In this document: in pieces, positions 34,447-42,969 of the stretch | Layout of the letters: each line of letters opens with the position of its first letter | How positions within the stretch are numbered: position 1 is the first letter of the stretch | Assembly: GCA_947475225.1 (NCBI GenBank) | Contig: CANJMQ010000014.1 | Coordinates: 1-60,977 of the forward strand | Reading direction: 5' to 3' | Source: Bradyrhizobiaceae bacterium | GTDB lineage: Bacteria; Pseudomonadota; Alphaproteobacteria; Rhizobiales; Aestuariivirgaceae | Length of the DNA stretch: 60,977 nucleotides | Program-made: the position numbers and the translations under genes | The notes under the pieces: model-generated | Databases searched by the model: none | Told to the model about the DNA's origin: nothing | Seen by the model: only the letters and a program-made list of their open reading frames with translations

Positions 34447-37026
34447 TCAATTGTGGTTTCGGTAGAACCACAGCTTCACCACCTCCGTTGCCACGACATA
34501 GGCAGCCGCCAGCCCGGCGAGCGCTGCCAGTGTCGTGGGCTCAAGCGGCACGAAGTCGAACAGCCGCTGCAGCAGCGGCACATAGGGCATGGCAAGGGCC
34601 ATGGCCGAAACGGCCAGCGAGGTGCCGAGCAGCATCAGGCTCGGATGCCCCCTGAAGGCTGGCCCGCGGGTGCGCAGCGAGGTGACGACCAGGATTTCGG
34701 TGAGAAGCGAGAGCACGAACCATCCGGTCTGGAAGGCCCGCTCCCCCGTCTTCAGCACGCCGAGCAGGAAGGCGAAGCCCGCCATGTCGAAGACCGAGCT
34801 GACGAGACCGAAGATGATCATGAAGCGTTGCAGTTCGCCCATGTCCCAGCGGCCGGAGCGGCGCAGCTGATCTTCCTCCGCATGGTCCGTGGAAATGGCG
34901 ATGGCCGGAATGTCGGAGAGGAAGTTGTTGAGGAGAACCTGCTTTGGCAAGAGCGGCAGGAAGGGGAGGAATGGCGTTGCCAGCGCCATGCTCACCATGT
35001 TGCCGAAGTTGGCGGAGGTGGTGATGGCGATGTATTTCCGGGTATTCGCGAAGGCCCGCCGGCCGCAGACGATACCTTCGCTCAGCACGCCGAGATCCTG
35101 CTTCAGCAGCACGAAATCGGCGCTCTGCCGCGCCACGTCCACTGCACTCTCGACCGAAATGCCGACGTCCGCTGCATGCAGGGCCGGTGCATCGTTGATG
35201 CCGTCGCCCATGTAGCCCACCGCATGGCCGCGTGCCTGAAGCGCATGGATGATGCGCTCCTTTTGTTGTGGATCGATTTCACAGAAGATGTCGGTTGCCT
35301 CAGCACTTGCGGCCAGTGCGTCAGCGCTCATTGCGGAAAGCTGCCTGCCAGTCACCAAACCCGCTGTCCTGAGGCCCACCGCCTCCGCCACATGCACCGC
35401 CACCTCGCGCGTGTCGCCGGTGATGACCTTCATGCTGACGCCGAGGTCGATGAGCCGGGCAATGACCTCAGTGATTCCCTGTTTTGGCGGATCGGCAAAG
35501 AGCAGGAAGCCTTCGAGCGTCAGGCCCTGCTCATCGTCAAGCGTGTAGTCGTCCCTGGCCTCGATGCTGCGGCTGGCGACTGCCAGCGCGCGGTAGCCTT
35601 TGCGCCCTTCAAGCGCGAGAAGTTCCCCGACGGCATCGCGCCGATCATCATCGAGGGTGACCGCCGTACCCCCTGCGGCGATGCGGCTGCAGCAGGCGAG
35701 GATCGAGGGTGCTGCGCCCTTGGTGATGAGCTGCCGGTCCGCCCCATGGGCCGCCACGATGGTCAGACGCTTGCGCATGAAGTCGTAGGGTATCTCGTCC
35801 AGCTTCTGCCAGCCTTCGGTGGTAAGCCCGGCCTCCGCTCCCGCGGCGAGGATAGCCTTGTCCATCGGGTTCTCGATGCCGGTTTCGAAGGCGGCGTTGA
35901 GATGGGCCAGCGCGAGCACCTTCGGCTGGTCCACGCCTGCTGAATCGACGGCGCGGGCAAGGCTCAGCGTGCCTTCCGTCAGCGTGCCCGTCTTGTCGGT
36001 GCAGAGCACGTCCATGCTGCCGAGGTTCTCGATCGCTGAGAGACGGCGCACCAGCACGCCGCGCGCAGCGAGTTGCCTTGCGCCCGCCGAAAGCGTGACC
36101 GTGACGATCGCCGGCAGCAGCTCCGGCGTCATGCCCACGGCGAGCGCCACAGCGAAGAGCAGGGATTCAATCACCGGACGCCCCATCACGGTGTTCACCA
36201 CGATCACCGAGACCACCAGCACGAACATCACCCGCATCAGCAGGTGGCCGAAGCGCGTCACGCCGCGTTCGAAATCCGTCTCCGGCTCCTGCTGGCCGAT
36301 GGCGGAGGTGATGCCGCCGAGCTCGGTGCGCGCACTGGTGAGCGCCACCAGTACGCGGGCCATGCCACTCCTGACCGAGGTGCCTGCGAACACCGAATTG
36401 CTGCGTTCCGCGAGCCCGGCGTCCTGCGGCAGCACGCCGGGCGCCTTTTCCACGGGCAGCGACTCGCCGGTGAGGGCTGCTTCCGTGACCAGAAAGTCGG
36501 TGGCCTCGAGAACCAGTCCGTCGGCGGGTATGAGATCACCGGCGGAGAGTTCGACGATGTCACCCGGAACCACGTCACGGGCCATGATCGAGGCAGGCTG
36601 CCCGTCGCGCAGCACGCGGGCCCTGAGGGCGAGCCTCGTCTGTAGCGCCTCGACGGCGCGGGAGGCCCGGAATTCCTGTACGAAGCCGACGAGTCCCGTG
36701 GCCAGCAGCACGGTGAGCATGATGACCGCGTCGATCCAGTTTTGCAGTATGAGCGACAGCACCGCCCCCAGCAGCAGGATCAGGATCAGCGGGCTGGTGA
36801 ACTGGCGGAGCAGGAGCCGGAGCGCCGCGCGGTATCTGTCACCGGCGGCATGGTCCGGCCCTGCCAATGCCGCCAACCTCTGGGCGGCCTCGGCGCTTCC
36901 CAATCCCTGCAGGGAACTTCGCAGACGTGAAAGGAGTTCCGTGGCTGGCAGGGTCCAGTAGCTCGCCCCATCACCATCCGGTTGAACGGATGGCGTGACG
37001 GTCGCCTCGTTTCGAGACGGAGCCAT
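34447..37026 (-). CDS. Magnesium-translocating P-type ATPase, MgtA/MgtB-like
   Basis: The 859-residue P3B-type ATPase has a cation-ATPase N-terminal domain (LPATELLSRLRSSLQGLGSAEAAQ), actuator motif TGESLPVEKAP, the phosphorylated aspartate in DKTGTLTEG (Asp344), nucleotide-domain TKGAAPSIL and hinge GDGINDAPAL. C-terminal helices end ATEVVKLWFYRNHN. The sequence pattern (DVVPGDIVELSAGDLIPADG, ALAVGMTPELLPAIVTVTL) is that of MgtA/MgtB, which bring Mg2+ into the cytoplasm. Only 57 bases separate it from cpaA upstream, too little for the long leader that senses Mg2+ in enterobacteria. Confidence 0.92.
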   Translation of the reverse strand: MAPSRNEATVTPSVQPDGDGASYWTLPATELLSRLRSSLQGLGSAEAAQRLAALAGPDHAAGDRYRAALRLLLRQFTSPLILILLLGAVLSLILQNWIDAVIMLTVLLATGLVGFVQEFRASRAVEALQTRLALRARVLRDGQPASIMARDVVPGDIVELSAGDLIPADGLVLEATDFLVTEAALTGESLPVEKAPGVLPQDAGLAERSNSVFAGTSVRSGMARVLVALTSARTELGGITSAIGQQEPETDFERGVTRFGHLLMRVMFVLVVSVIVVNTVMGRPVIESLLFAVALAVGMTPELLPAIVTVTLSAGARQLAARGVLVRRLSAIENLGSMDVLCTDKTGTLTEGTLSLARAVDSAGVDQPKVLALAHLNAAFETGIENPMDKAILAAGAEAGLTTEGWQKLDEIPYDFMRKRLTIVAAHGADRQLITKGAAPSILACCSRIAAGGTAVTLDDDRRDAVGELLALEGRKGYRALAVASRSIEARDDYTLDDEQGLTLEGFLLFADPPKQGITEVIARLIDLGVSMKVITGDTREVAVHVAEAVGLRTAGLVTGRQLSAMSADALAASAEATDIFCEIDPQQKERIIHALQARGHAVGYMGDGINDAPALHAADVGISVESAVDVARQSADFVLLKQDLGVLSEGIVCGRRAFANTRKYIAITTSANFGNMVSMALATPFLPFLPLLPKQVLLNNFLSDIPAIAISTDHAEEDQLRRSGRWDMGELQRFMIIFGLVSSVFDMAGFAFLLGVLKTGERAFQTGWFVLSLLTEILVVTSLRTRGPAFRGHPSLMLLGTSLAVSAMALAMPYVPLLQRLFDFVPLEPTTLAALAGLAAAYVVATEVVKLWFYRNHN

Positions 37027-37083
37027 TGCGGTTTCTCCTGCTGCGGCCGGCTATCCGGCCGAGGTGCAGATCCTAGGCTTGCC

Positions 37084-37620
37084 TCAAGCCGTGAAGACTT
37101 GAGGCATCATGATGAGCGCTGCAAGGCCGATGGGAAAGCCAAAAGGGAGCTTGTTGTCCTCGAACTTGGCATAAAGTCGTCTGACAAAGCCCGGAAACCT
37201 GCCCTCGTGGATCAGGAAGCCCCAGTTGGCGGAAACCTTCAGCAAGAGGGCCATGACCACCGACAGTGCCGAGACCAGAACCATGAACTCCACGACACCC
37301 ACCGGCCCCATCCACAGGGACGTCGCGACGAGATATTTTGCATCGCCCCCACCGATGTAGCCTCGGCCCCAGAAGACCAGCGACACGATGAAAACCACAA
37401 GACCGACGGCGAGGTTGACGACGAAGGCCGGCACCATCACGGAAAAGATCAGCACATCAGGTGTGGATCCCCAGAGAAAAATCGATTGTGCAACAAACAG
37501 AATGACGAGCCAGTAGGAGACCCAGTTGGGAATCCGGAACGTCGACAAGTCGCTGAGCGCGCCGAAGATCACGAGGAAGACGAAAGCGAGTGCGATTGCG
37601 GTGAGTATGAGCAGGGACAT
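37084..37620 (-). CDS. cpaA: Prepilin peptidase of the Tad/Flp pilus (CpaA/TadV)
   Basis: The 178-residue integral membrane aspartyl protease of family A24 has both catalytic aspartates: Asp24 (GALSDLSTFRIPNW) and Asp93 in GGGDAKY, the GxGD motif. It lacks the N-methylation domain of larger PilD enzymes, as CpaA does. It would remove the leader of the Flp pilin encoded at 39610. About six hydrophobic segments are visible. It lies on the strand opposite the rest of the pilus genes, beyond a large membrane-protein gene. Confidence 0.88.
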   Translation of the reverse strand: MSLLILTAIALAFVFLVIFGALSDLSTFRIPNWVSYWLVILFVAQSIFLWGSTPDVLIFSVMVPAFVVNLAVGLVVFIVSLVFWGRGYIGGGDAKYLVATSLWMGPVGVVEFMVLVSALSVVMALLLKVSANWGFLIHEGRFPGFVRRLYAKFEDNKLPFGFPIGLAALIMMPQVFTA

Positions 37621-37674
37621 GTCGTTATATCCTGATCGAGGAGCTGAGAGATGCCCTTCCCGTTGCTGCTCGTG

Positions 37675-39204
37675 TCATTGCGAGAGTGCGTCCTGGCGCT
37701 GATGAATGATGGCATTCTCATCGGCAAACACCCTCTTCCAGCCCGGCAGCTTGTCAAGCATCTTGGTGCGTGGGTCTTCAGGGGTGAAAAGCGTCCACTG
37801 CATATCATGCTTGCTGAGAACCTCGATCAGGGTTTTCTCATCCTTGAGCGATGCCTCGAACTCTTTCGATATGTCTCCGATGAAAAGCTGATCGGAACGG
37901 CCATCGATGAAGGTGGGAATGTCATTGAAGATGAGTGGGCCGCCGAAATTATAGTCATTGAACACATGCCCGCTCAGTCCATGTGCCTTGGCATAAGCAA
38001 TCGCAGCGCTTGGCGAGACCTTCTCGGACGGCGCTGTGTGCAAGACAAACAACTGCAATCCGAGCATCGTTGCCGCAATCCCGCAAACTACGGACATGAC
38101 TGGTCTGAATGCATCATGCATGCGTTGTTCGAGCGGGTCCCGCTCTCCCGCCCGCCAGCGGTCGGCGGACAGTTTCGGAAACTGCTTGGAAATTGCAGCC
38201 GGCGCTATCACCGCAAGAACGGGGAAGAGGAAGAACGCGTAACGCAAGTGAGCCAGGAACAGATACGTCAGAAGAACGATGAGCAGGGCGCGCGCCAATC
38301 CCAGCCGGAAGCCCGAGGTCATGGCGCCGAATGCCAGACCCAGCAGCACAGTCGCATGTATGGGCAAGAGCTGGGCATTGAACGGTTGCCACTCGCCCAA
38401 CGGAACTGTGCCCTCATTCGGACGGAAAACCCACAGCGTGGCCATCATGGCGCGGTAGGAATAGGGATGCAGCAGCGTGACGACGGGGCAGAGCGCGAGG
38501 AAGACCAGCCACTTCCACAAAGCTTCCTTCTTCCACCATCCGCCGTTCTCGATAAAATCGAGAAATGCAAAGAAGGCGATGACGAAGCCCATGGTAAAGG
38601 CAGCATGCAGGTTGGCCCAGAGCGATATCACGACGAGCAGCAGGAAGCTGGGCGCTCTCACATTCAAAGATGACTTGAAGAGCTGGTCGGTCCAGATCAC
38701 CAGAAGCGGCAGGGTGAGAAGGTGGGGCCGGATGGTGAAGGTGTTGCACGTTACAAGGAAGGCGACAAGCGTGATAGCCGCAGCCAAGCTTGGCCTCAGG
38801 AAACCGGAGATCGACCAGTATAACAATCCCGTTGCAAGCGCCAGGACGAGCATTGCGAGCGCGCTTACAGCACTCCAGTTCCCAAGGGTGTAAGTCGCCG
38901 CGAAGATGAGTTGCGAGAGCCACTCCTTCGCCATCCACGGGTGTCCGGCAAACGTATAGGAATAGAAATCGGAGTTCGGCGTTTTGCCATGTTGCCACAT
39001 CCAGAGCCCTGTCTTGATGTGCCACCACAGGTCAGGTTCGGCTAGCATCAACTCGCGAAGATAAATCGCGACCCCCAGAAAAACGAGGATTACAGCCGCC
39101 GCGAGCAGCAGGCGAACGCTTTCATCGGGTGAGCGATTGCGGCGATGCTCGTCTGCTCTCATCCAACTCTGCATTCCACGCCGTCCTCTATTCCGCAATT
39201 CCAT
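37675..39204 (-). CDS. Polytopic membrane protein, function unknown (pilus-locus neighbour)
   Basis: The 509-residue protein has about ten or eleven hydrophobic segments between residues ~30 and 400 and a soluble C-terminal region containing VFNDYNFGGPLIFNDIPTFIDGRSD. An early EPDLWWHIKTGLWMW with charged residues after the first helix resembles GT-C-fold membrane proteins, and this tail is seen in uncharacterised members of that sort. An O-glycosylation role for pilin or another surface protein is possible but unproved. The region looks less GC-rich than its surroundings. An ATG 10 codons in (MQSWMRAD) is an alternative start. Confidence 0.75.
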   Translation of the reverse strand: MELRNRGRRGMQSWMRADEHRRNRSPDESVRLLLAAAVILVFLGVAIYLRELMLAEPDLWWHIKTGLWMWQHGKTPNSDFYSYTFAGHPWMAKEWLSQLIFAATYTLGNWSAVSALAMLVLALATGLLYWSISGFLRPSLAAAITLVAFLVTCNTFTIRPHLLTLPLLVIWTDQLFKSSLNVRAPSFLLLVVISLWANLHAAFTMGFVIAFFAFLDFIENGGWWKKEALWKWLVFLALCPVVTLLHPYSYRAMMATLWVFRPNEGTVPLGEWQPFNAQLLPIHATVLLGLAFGAMTSGFRLGLARALLIVLLTYLFLAHLRYAFFLFPVLAVIAPAAISKQFPKLSADRWRAGERDPLEQRMHDAFRPVMSVVCGIAATMLGLQLFVLHTAPSEKVSPSAAIAYAKAHGLSGHVFNDYNFGGPLIFNDIPTFIDGRSDQLFIGDISKEFEASLKDEKTLIEVLSKHDMQWTLFTPEDPRTKMLDKLPGWKRVFADENAIIHQRQDALSQ

Positions 39205-39609
39205 GCCGCAGCAGCCTCGCGTGCGAGGCTTCGTTCTGTTGCTGCAAATTGCAACTCAAACGGCCGCCCGCCTGCTCCGATTGTGATTTCGCTGCCCGGG
39301 CCTGCTAGCTTCCCGCAACAAAGTGAATATTTGCAGAACGTACCCACCCCCGCCCGCGGAACCCTCAAATTACATCCAAAAGTTGTTAAAATTACTGATT
39401 TCGCCAGGTAAATTGACCCTGCCCAGTCTAAAATGGTCAAGTTAATTGGACAAACAACTTTTATCATGATAAAAATGGAATTGGTAGAAACCACTATATG
39501 CAGACTTCGTTTACTAAGGATTCTGCAGAGTAGTATGGGCTATCAAGGGATTGCCGCTGTTTTTGATTATGTGTATCTATAAACACGTGTAAACACTGAG
39601 TAACTGGAA
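39205..39609. promoter_or_regulatory. AT-rich divergent spacer in front of the Tad pilus genes
   Basis: This 405-base spacer carries no gene and is much richer in A and T than its surroundings, especially 39360-39600. It must hold promoters for the membrane protein to the left and flp to the right. A direct repeat TAAACAC-GTG-TAAACAC lies at 39580-39596, just upstream of flp. I looked for the CtrA pattern TTAA-N7-TTAA, which controls pilin in Caulobacter, and did not find a clean copy. Confidence 0.5.
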
Positions 39610-39804
39610 ATGGGACTGCATAACATGAAATCGATCGCTTCTTTCCTCCGCGCCTTCAACTCTGACGATAGTGGTGCGGCCTTCATCGAGTACACGGCAC
39701 TTCTCGGTGTCATTCTCGCCGTGGGCCTTGCCGTACTGACCGGTGTCGGCATCTGGGCCAGCAGCCGCTGGAATGCTCTCAGCACGACGCTGTCGACGCC
39801 GTAA
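39610..39804 (+). CDS. Flp/Fap-type pilin
   Basis: The protein is 64 residues from 39610; an ATG at 39625 (MKSIASFLRAF) may be the true start. The class IVb pilin signature is plain: a short charged leader, then G|AAFIEYTALLGVILAVGLAVL, with cleavage after Gly and the conserved Glu at +5 and Tyr at +6 of the mature protein. The hydrophobic helix continues to GVGIW. It is the structural subunit of the Tad pilus, cleaved by CpaA, and is followed at once by a strong terminator that would give it a separate, abundant message. Confidence 0.9.
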   Translation: MGLHNMKSIASFLRAFNSDDSGAAFIEYTALLGVILAVGLAVLTGVGIWASSRWNALSTTLSTP

Positions 39805-39863
39805 GTTGACGGAGTGGCGGTGAGGAACTCCAAATCCGCTGCAAACGGTTGTTTTTGCAAGTG

Positions 39864-39892
39864 ACTGCCGCGACTCCTGTCGCGGCAGTTTT
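39864..39892 (+). terminator. Rho-independent terminator after the pilin gene
   Basis: An 11-base-pair stem (ACTGCCGCGAC at 39864-39874, matched by 39879-39889) closes a TCCT loop and runs into a short T tract (39889-39892). It lies 60 bases past the flp stop and 55 before cpaB, and would let pilin be made in excess over assembly proteins. Confidence 0.8.
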
Positions 39893-39947
39893 CTTGCAAT
39901 TCTGAATGCCCCCCGAACACGGCAATCACTGAACGAGTAGAGACGTC

Positions 39948-40928
39948 ATGCTTCCTGTTCGTACTGGCACACTCGTGATGCTCCTCGTGGCATTGCTGTT
40001 CGGCGGCCTCGCCGTATTCATCGCCAAGGCATGGCTTGCAGGCCAGCAAGCGCAGGTGTCGCAGCAGGTGGCCCCCGAGCAGGTAAAAGTCGATACTCAA
40101 AAAATCGTGGTGGCGAAGACCGAACTGCATTTCGGACAGCCAATCACGCCCGAGGTGGTCAGCGAGATCGACTGGCCCAAGTCGGCCGTGCCCGAAGGCG
40201 CGTTCCTCAATATCGCCGACATCGGCAAGGACGGTCCGCGCGTGGCGCTGACACCAATTGTCCCCAATGAACCCATTCTCGCCTGGAAGATTTCCGGGCC
40301 CGGTGCCCGCGCCAGCCTTTCGGCGCTGGTGAAGGACGGCATGCGCGCCGTGACCATCCGCGTCAACGACACCTCGGGTGTTGCGGGCTTCGTCCTGCCG
40401 GGCGACCGCGTGGATGTTCTCTACACACGCGGGCAGGGCGACGAACCCAGCATTGACGTTCTATTCCAGAACGTGAGGGTTCTTGCCGTCAACCAGAGCG
40501 TCGACGAAAAGAGTGGCAATCCCATCGATGGCCGCACAGCAACGCTGGAACTGACGCCGGTCGATGCCCAGAAGCTGTCGCTGGCGGAATCGACCGGTAG
40601 TCTCACCTTCACGCTCCGCGCTGCCGGTTCCCTGGACACCGCTCCCGCCAACCGCATCGTCGAGGGCGAACTCGTATCGAATGCCGCCCTGTCGCAGCCT
40701 CCCGCGCCTGTGAAGGACGAGGCGCAGGCGGACCTGGTTCGCCGGATTGCCGAACTCGAGTCCAAGCTGAAGCAGGACGAGGCCAACCGCACCCAGCAGG
40801 TCGCTGCGCCAGCCACGCCGGACGTTCCGGCCACCAGCGAAGAAGCCTTGCCGACAACTGCCCAGATCACGATCTTCCGTGGGCTGCAGGGCACCTCCTA
40901 CACCGTTCCCCTGGATGCAAACCAATGA
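39948..40928 (+). CDS. cpaB: Flp pilus assembly protein CpaB/RcpC
   Basis: The 326-residue protein has an N-terminal membrane anchor (TLVMLLVALLFGGLAVFIAKAWL) followed by a SAF domain (KIVVAKTELHFGQPITPEVV...) and the RcpC/CpaB domain with GMRAVTIRVNDTSGVAGFVLPGDRVDVLYTRG. The C-terminal third is rich in Pro, Ala and Glu with a short coiled-coil-like stretch (RRIAELESKLKQDEANR). It works in the periplasm with the secretin, with which its gene overlaps by 4 bases. Confidence 0.9.
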   Translation: MLPVRTGTLVMLLVALLFGGLAVFIAKAWLAGQQAQVSQQVAPEQVKVDTQKIVVAKTELHFGQPITPEVVSEIDWPKSAVPEGAFLNIADIGKDGPRVALTPIVPNEPILAWKISGPGARASLSALVKDGMRAVTIRVNDTSGVAGFVLPGDRVDVLYTRGQGDEPSIDVLFQNVRVLAVNQSVDEKSGNPIDGRTATLELTPVDAQKLSLAESTGSLTFTLRAAGSLDTAPANRIVEGELVSNAALSQPPAPVKDEAQADLVRRIAELESKLKQDEANRTQQVAAPATPDVPATSEEALPTTAQITIFRGLQGTSYTVPLDANQ

Positions 40929-42400
40929 AGAATAACACGGCCAGAAAACTTCGGTTCATGCATCTTGCGGCGCCCGCGGCGGCATTCGCTCTGGCGCTTC
41001 TGATGTTGCCGGTGGTTCCCGCCGTGTGGCCCGGGGCGGCATCTGCCGCGACACTGCTGAAGATTTCCACCGAGGACCGGGTGGCGCGGCTCAAGGTTGT
41101 CCAGGGACGTTCAGAGACTTTCAGGTTGGCCGTTCCATTCGGCGAGATGGTGGTCGGCGATCCGGAGACGGCTGACGTCAACGCACTGAGCGATCGCACG
41201 CTGTATGTGCTCGGCCGCAAACTCGGTACCACCAATGTCACGCTGTTCGACGAGGACAAGAACCTTCTTGCTGTCATCGACGTGGAAGTGACGCATGATC
41301 TGTCCGGCCTTCGCGAAGCATTGAAGCAGGCGGTTCCCGGTTCGAACCTCAAGGTGCGCAGCGTGAACGGCCGTGTGCTGCTCGAGGGCGAGGTGCCGAG
41401 TGCCCCCGCCGCCGAAAAGGTCATGACAATCGCCAAGGACTTTGCCGGCGACGATGTCACGAATTCCTTCTCGATCACGGCCAACCAGCAGGTGAACCTC
41501 GAAGTCCGCATGATTGAGGTGGCTCGCTCGGCCGGCAAGGAACTGGGCTTCAACTGGAACCTGACGAACAACGGCAATGGCTATGCCCAGGGTGTAGGTG
41601 TTGCACAGAAAGCCGCACCGGGCGCACTTGGTATCGCCGCCGCGGCGGGTGCGCTTTCGGGTGTGCTGCCCTTCGGCACCATCATTGCGAACATCCTGGA
41701 CAATGGAACGTCGCCCGATCTGCTGATCTCCGCCCTTGAGCAGCGCCGCATGGCCCGTCGCCTTGCCGAGCCGAACCTCACGGCGCTCTCCGGCCAGTCC
41801 GCCAGCTTCAATGCCGGCGGCCAGGTGCCTGTCCAGACTTGCCAGGGATCGCTCGCCGACCAGACCTGCTCAGTCACCTACAAGGATTTCGGCGTGATCC
41901 TCAATTTCACGCCCACGGTTCTGGACGACGGGCTCATCAACCTGCAGCTCAATCCCACGGTGTCGGAAATCGACCCTTCTCTGAGCTATAATGGCAATCC
42001 CGGTTTTGTCGTCCGCACGGCGACCACAAGCGTCGAGCTGCGTGATGGCCAGAGCTTCGCCATCGCCGGCCTGCTGCAGTCGCTCAACGCCAAGGACGCC
42101 AGCCAGGTGCCATGGGTGGGTAATGTCCCCGTCATTGGCACGCTGTTTCGATCCTCAGCCTTCCAGAAGAAGGAATCCGACCTCGTCATCATCGTGACGC
42201 CGCGTCTCGTGCACCCGGTCGGCACGGAACAGATGCTCAAGGACCCGCTCAATGATGGACTGGTCTCCGCAAATGAGCCCGAGTTCTTCCTGCTGGGCAA
42301 GCAGGAGGTTTCCCGCAAGAGCCTCGACAAGCAATACAATGGCGTCTACGGCCACATCATCGACATTCCACAGGTGAATTATGGCGCTCCGCAGAAATAG
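40925..42400 (+). CDS. cpaC: Tad pilus outer-membrane secretin CpaC/RcpA
   Basis: The 491-residue protein has a signal peptide ending near AASAATLL, a pilus N-terminal domain (SETFRLAVPFGEMVVGDPETADV), a BON-like domain (~115-175, GRVLLEGEVPSAPAAEKV) and a C-terminal secretin domain with NLTALSGQSASFNAGGQVPV, VELRDGQSFAIAGLLQ and DLVIIVTPRLVHP. It forms the gated ring through which the pilus exits. It overlaps cpaB by 4 bases and the following small gene by 20. Confidence 0.92.
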   Translation: MKNNTARKLRFMHLAAPAAAFALALLMLPVVPAVWPGAASAATLLKISTEDRVARLKVVQGRSETFRLAVPFGEMVVGDPETADVNALSDRTLYVLGRKLGTTNVTLFDEDKNLLAVIDVEVTHDLSGLREALKQAVPGSNLKVRSVNGRVLLEGEVPSAPAAEKVMTIAKDFAGDDVTNSFSITANQQVNLEVRMIEVARSAGKELGFNWNLTNNGNGYAQGVGVAQKAAPGALGIAAAAGALSGVLPFGTIIANILDNGTSPDLLISALEQRRMARRLAEPNLTALSGQSASFNAGGQVPVQTCQGSLADQTCSVTYKDFGVILNFTPTVLDDGLINLQLNPTVSEIDPSLSYNGNPGFVVRTATTSVELRDGQSFAIAGLLQSLNAKDASQVPWVGNVPVIGTLFRSSAFQKKESDLVIIVTPRLVHPVGTEQMLKDPLNDGLVSANEPEFFLLGKQEVSRKSLDKQYNGVYGHIIDIPQVNYGAPQK

Positions 42401-42782
42401 CATCCTGGCCGGCCTCATCATCTCTGCTGCCTGCTTCTCATCGCCTGTGCTGGCGGATGACTCGACCATAACCAGCAGGGAAGACGATCACAGAAGCGAA
42501 TACCTCGACGACAACTACATCTATGACTACATGAGCCATCAGGACTCGATCACTGTTGGCCTTGGCGATGCGCCGACATCGAACATCATCATCCAGCACC
42601 CGACGCCGTGGCCTTCCTACATCAACAACACCCATATCCAGATCACGGGCCAGCAAGGCGTCGACGCACTTGATAACATGATGGAGCAGAGCGCCTCCGG
42701 AGGCGCAGCTTCGTCGAGTGGATCGGCGTCCACGACGGGGATGTCGACGACCGCGTCGCCGGGTACATCGGGCGCAAACTGA
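42381..42782 (+). CDS. Small exported protein in the cpaD position
   Basis: The 133-residue protein has a signal peptide (SILAGLIISAACFSSPVLA) but no lipobox cysteine, so it is not a standard CpaD lipoprotein. The centre, YIYDYMSHQDSITVGLGDA...IIIQHPTPWPSYINNTHI, resembles short proteins found in other alphaproteobacterial pilus loci. The C-terminus is a low-complexity Ser/Gly/Thr tail. AGGTGA lies just before the ATG, which is within the cpaC 3' end. A role in the periplasm beside the secretin is likely; the mechanism is unknown. Confidence 0.75.
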   Translation: MALRRNSILAGLIISAACFSSPVLADDSTITSREDDHRSEYLDDNYIYDYMSHQDSITVGLGDAPTSNIIIQHPTPWPSYINNTHIQITGQQGVDALDNMMEQSASGGAASSSGSASTTGMSTTASPGTSGAN

Positions 42783-42797
42783 GGTGAGCCGGCCACG

Positions 42798-42965
42798 ATG
42801 CGGGAAATGCATGAGAGACATGGACCGAAGGATTTGATGCCTGCTTCCCACGCCGGCAAACGAGGCATGGCGCCGATCTATGTTTCAGTTGTGCTTTCCA
42901 TCGTCCCGAGGCGTGCCTCCTTCGTCATGACGGCTGACGCCGTCTGCCTGTCCAGCAGTAGCTGA
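42798..42965 (+). CDS. Possible 55-residue small protein between the cpaD-position gene and cpaE
   Basis: The 187-base gap contains an open frame (MREMHERHGPKDLMPASHAG...) ending 4 bases before cpaE, with GAGGTGA about 11 bases ahead of its ATG. A hydrophobic patch (APIYVSVVLSIV) lies in the middle. No family is recognised. It may be a short real gene, or only open by chance in GC-rich DNA. Confidence 0.25.
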   Translation: MREMHERHGPKDLMPASHAGKRGMAPIYVSVVLSIVPRRASFVMTADAVCLSSSS

Positions 42966-42969
42966 CAAC

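Noticed and set aside
37027..37083. Mg2+-sensing leader (mgtA-type) upstream of the P-type ATPase
   Set aside because: Only 57 bases are available between cpaA and the ATPase start; no leader peptide or alternative hairpins could be made out.
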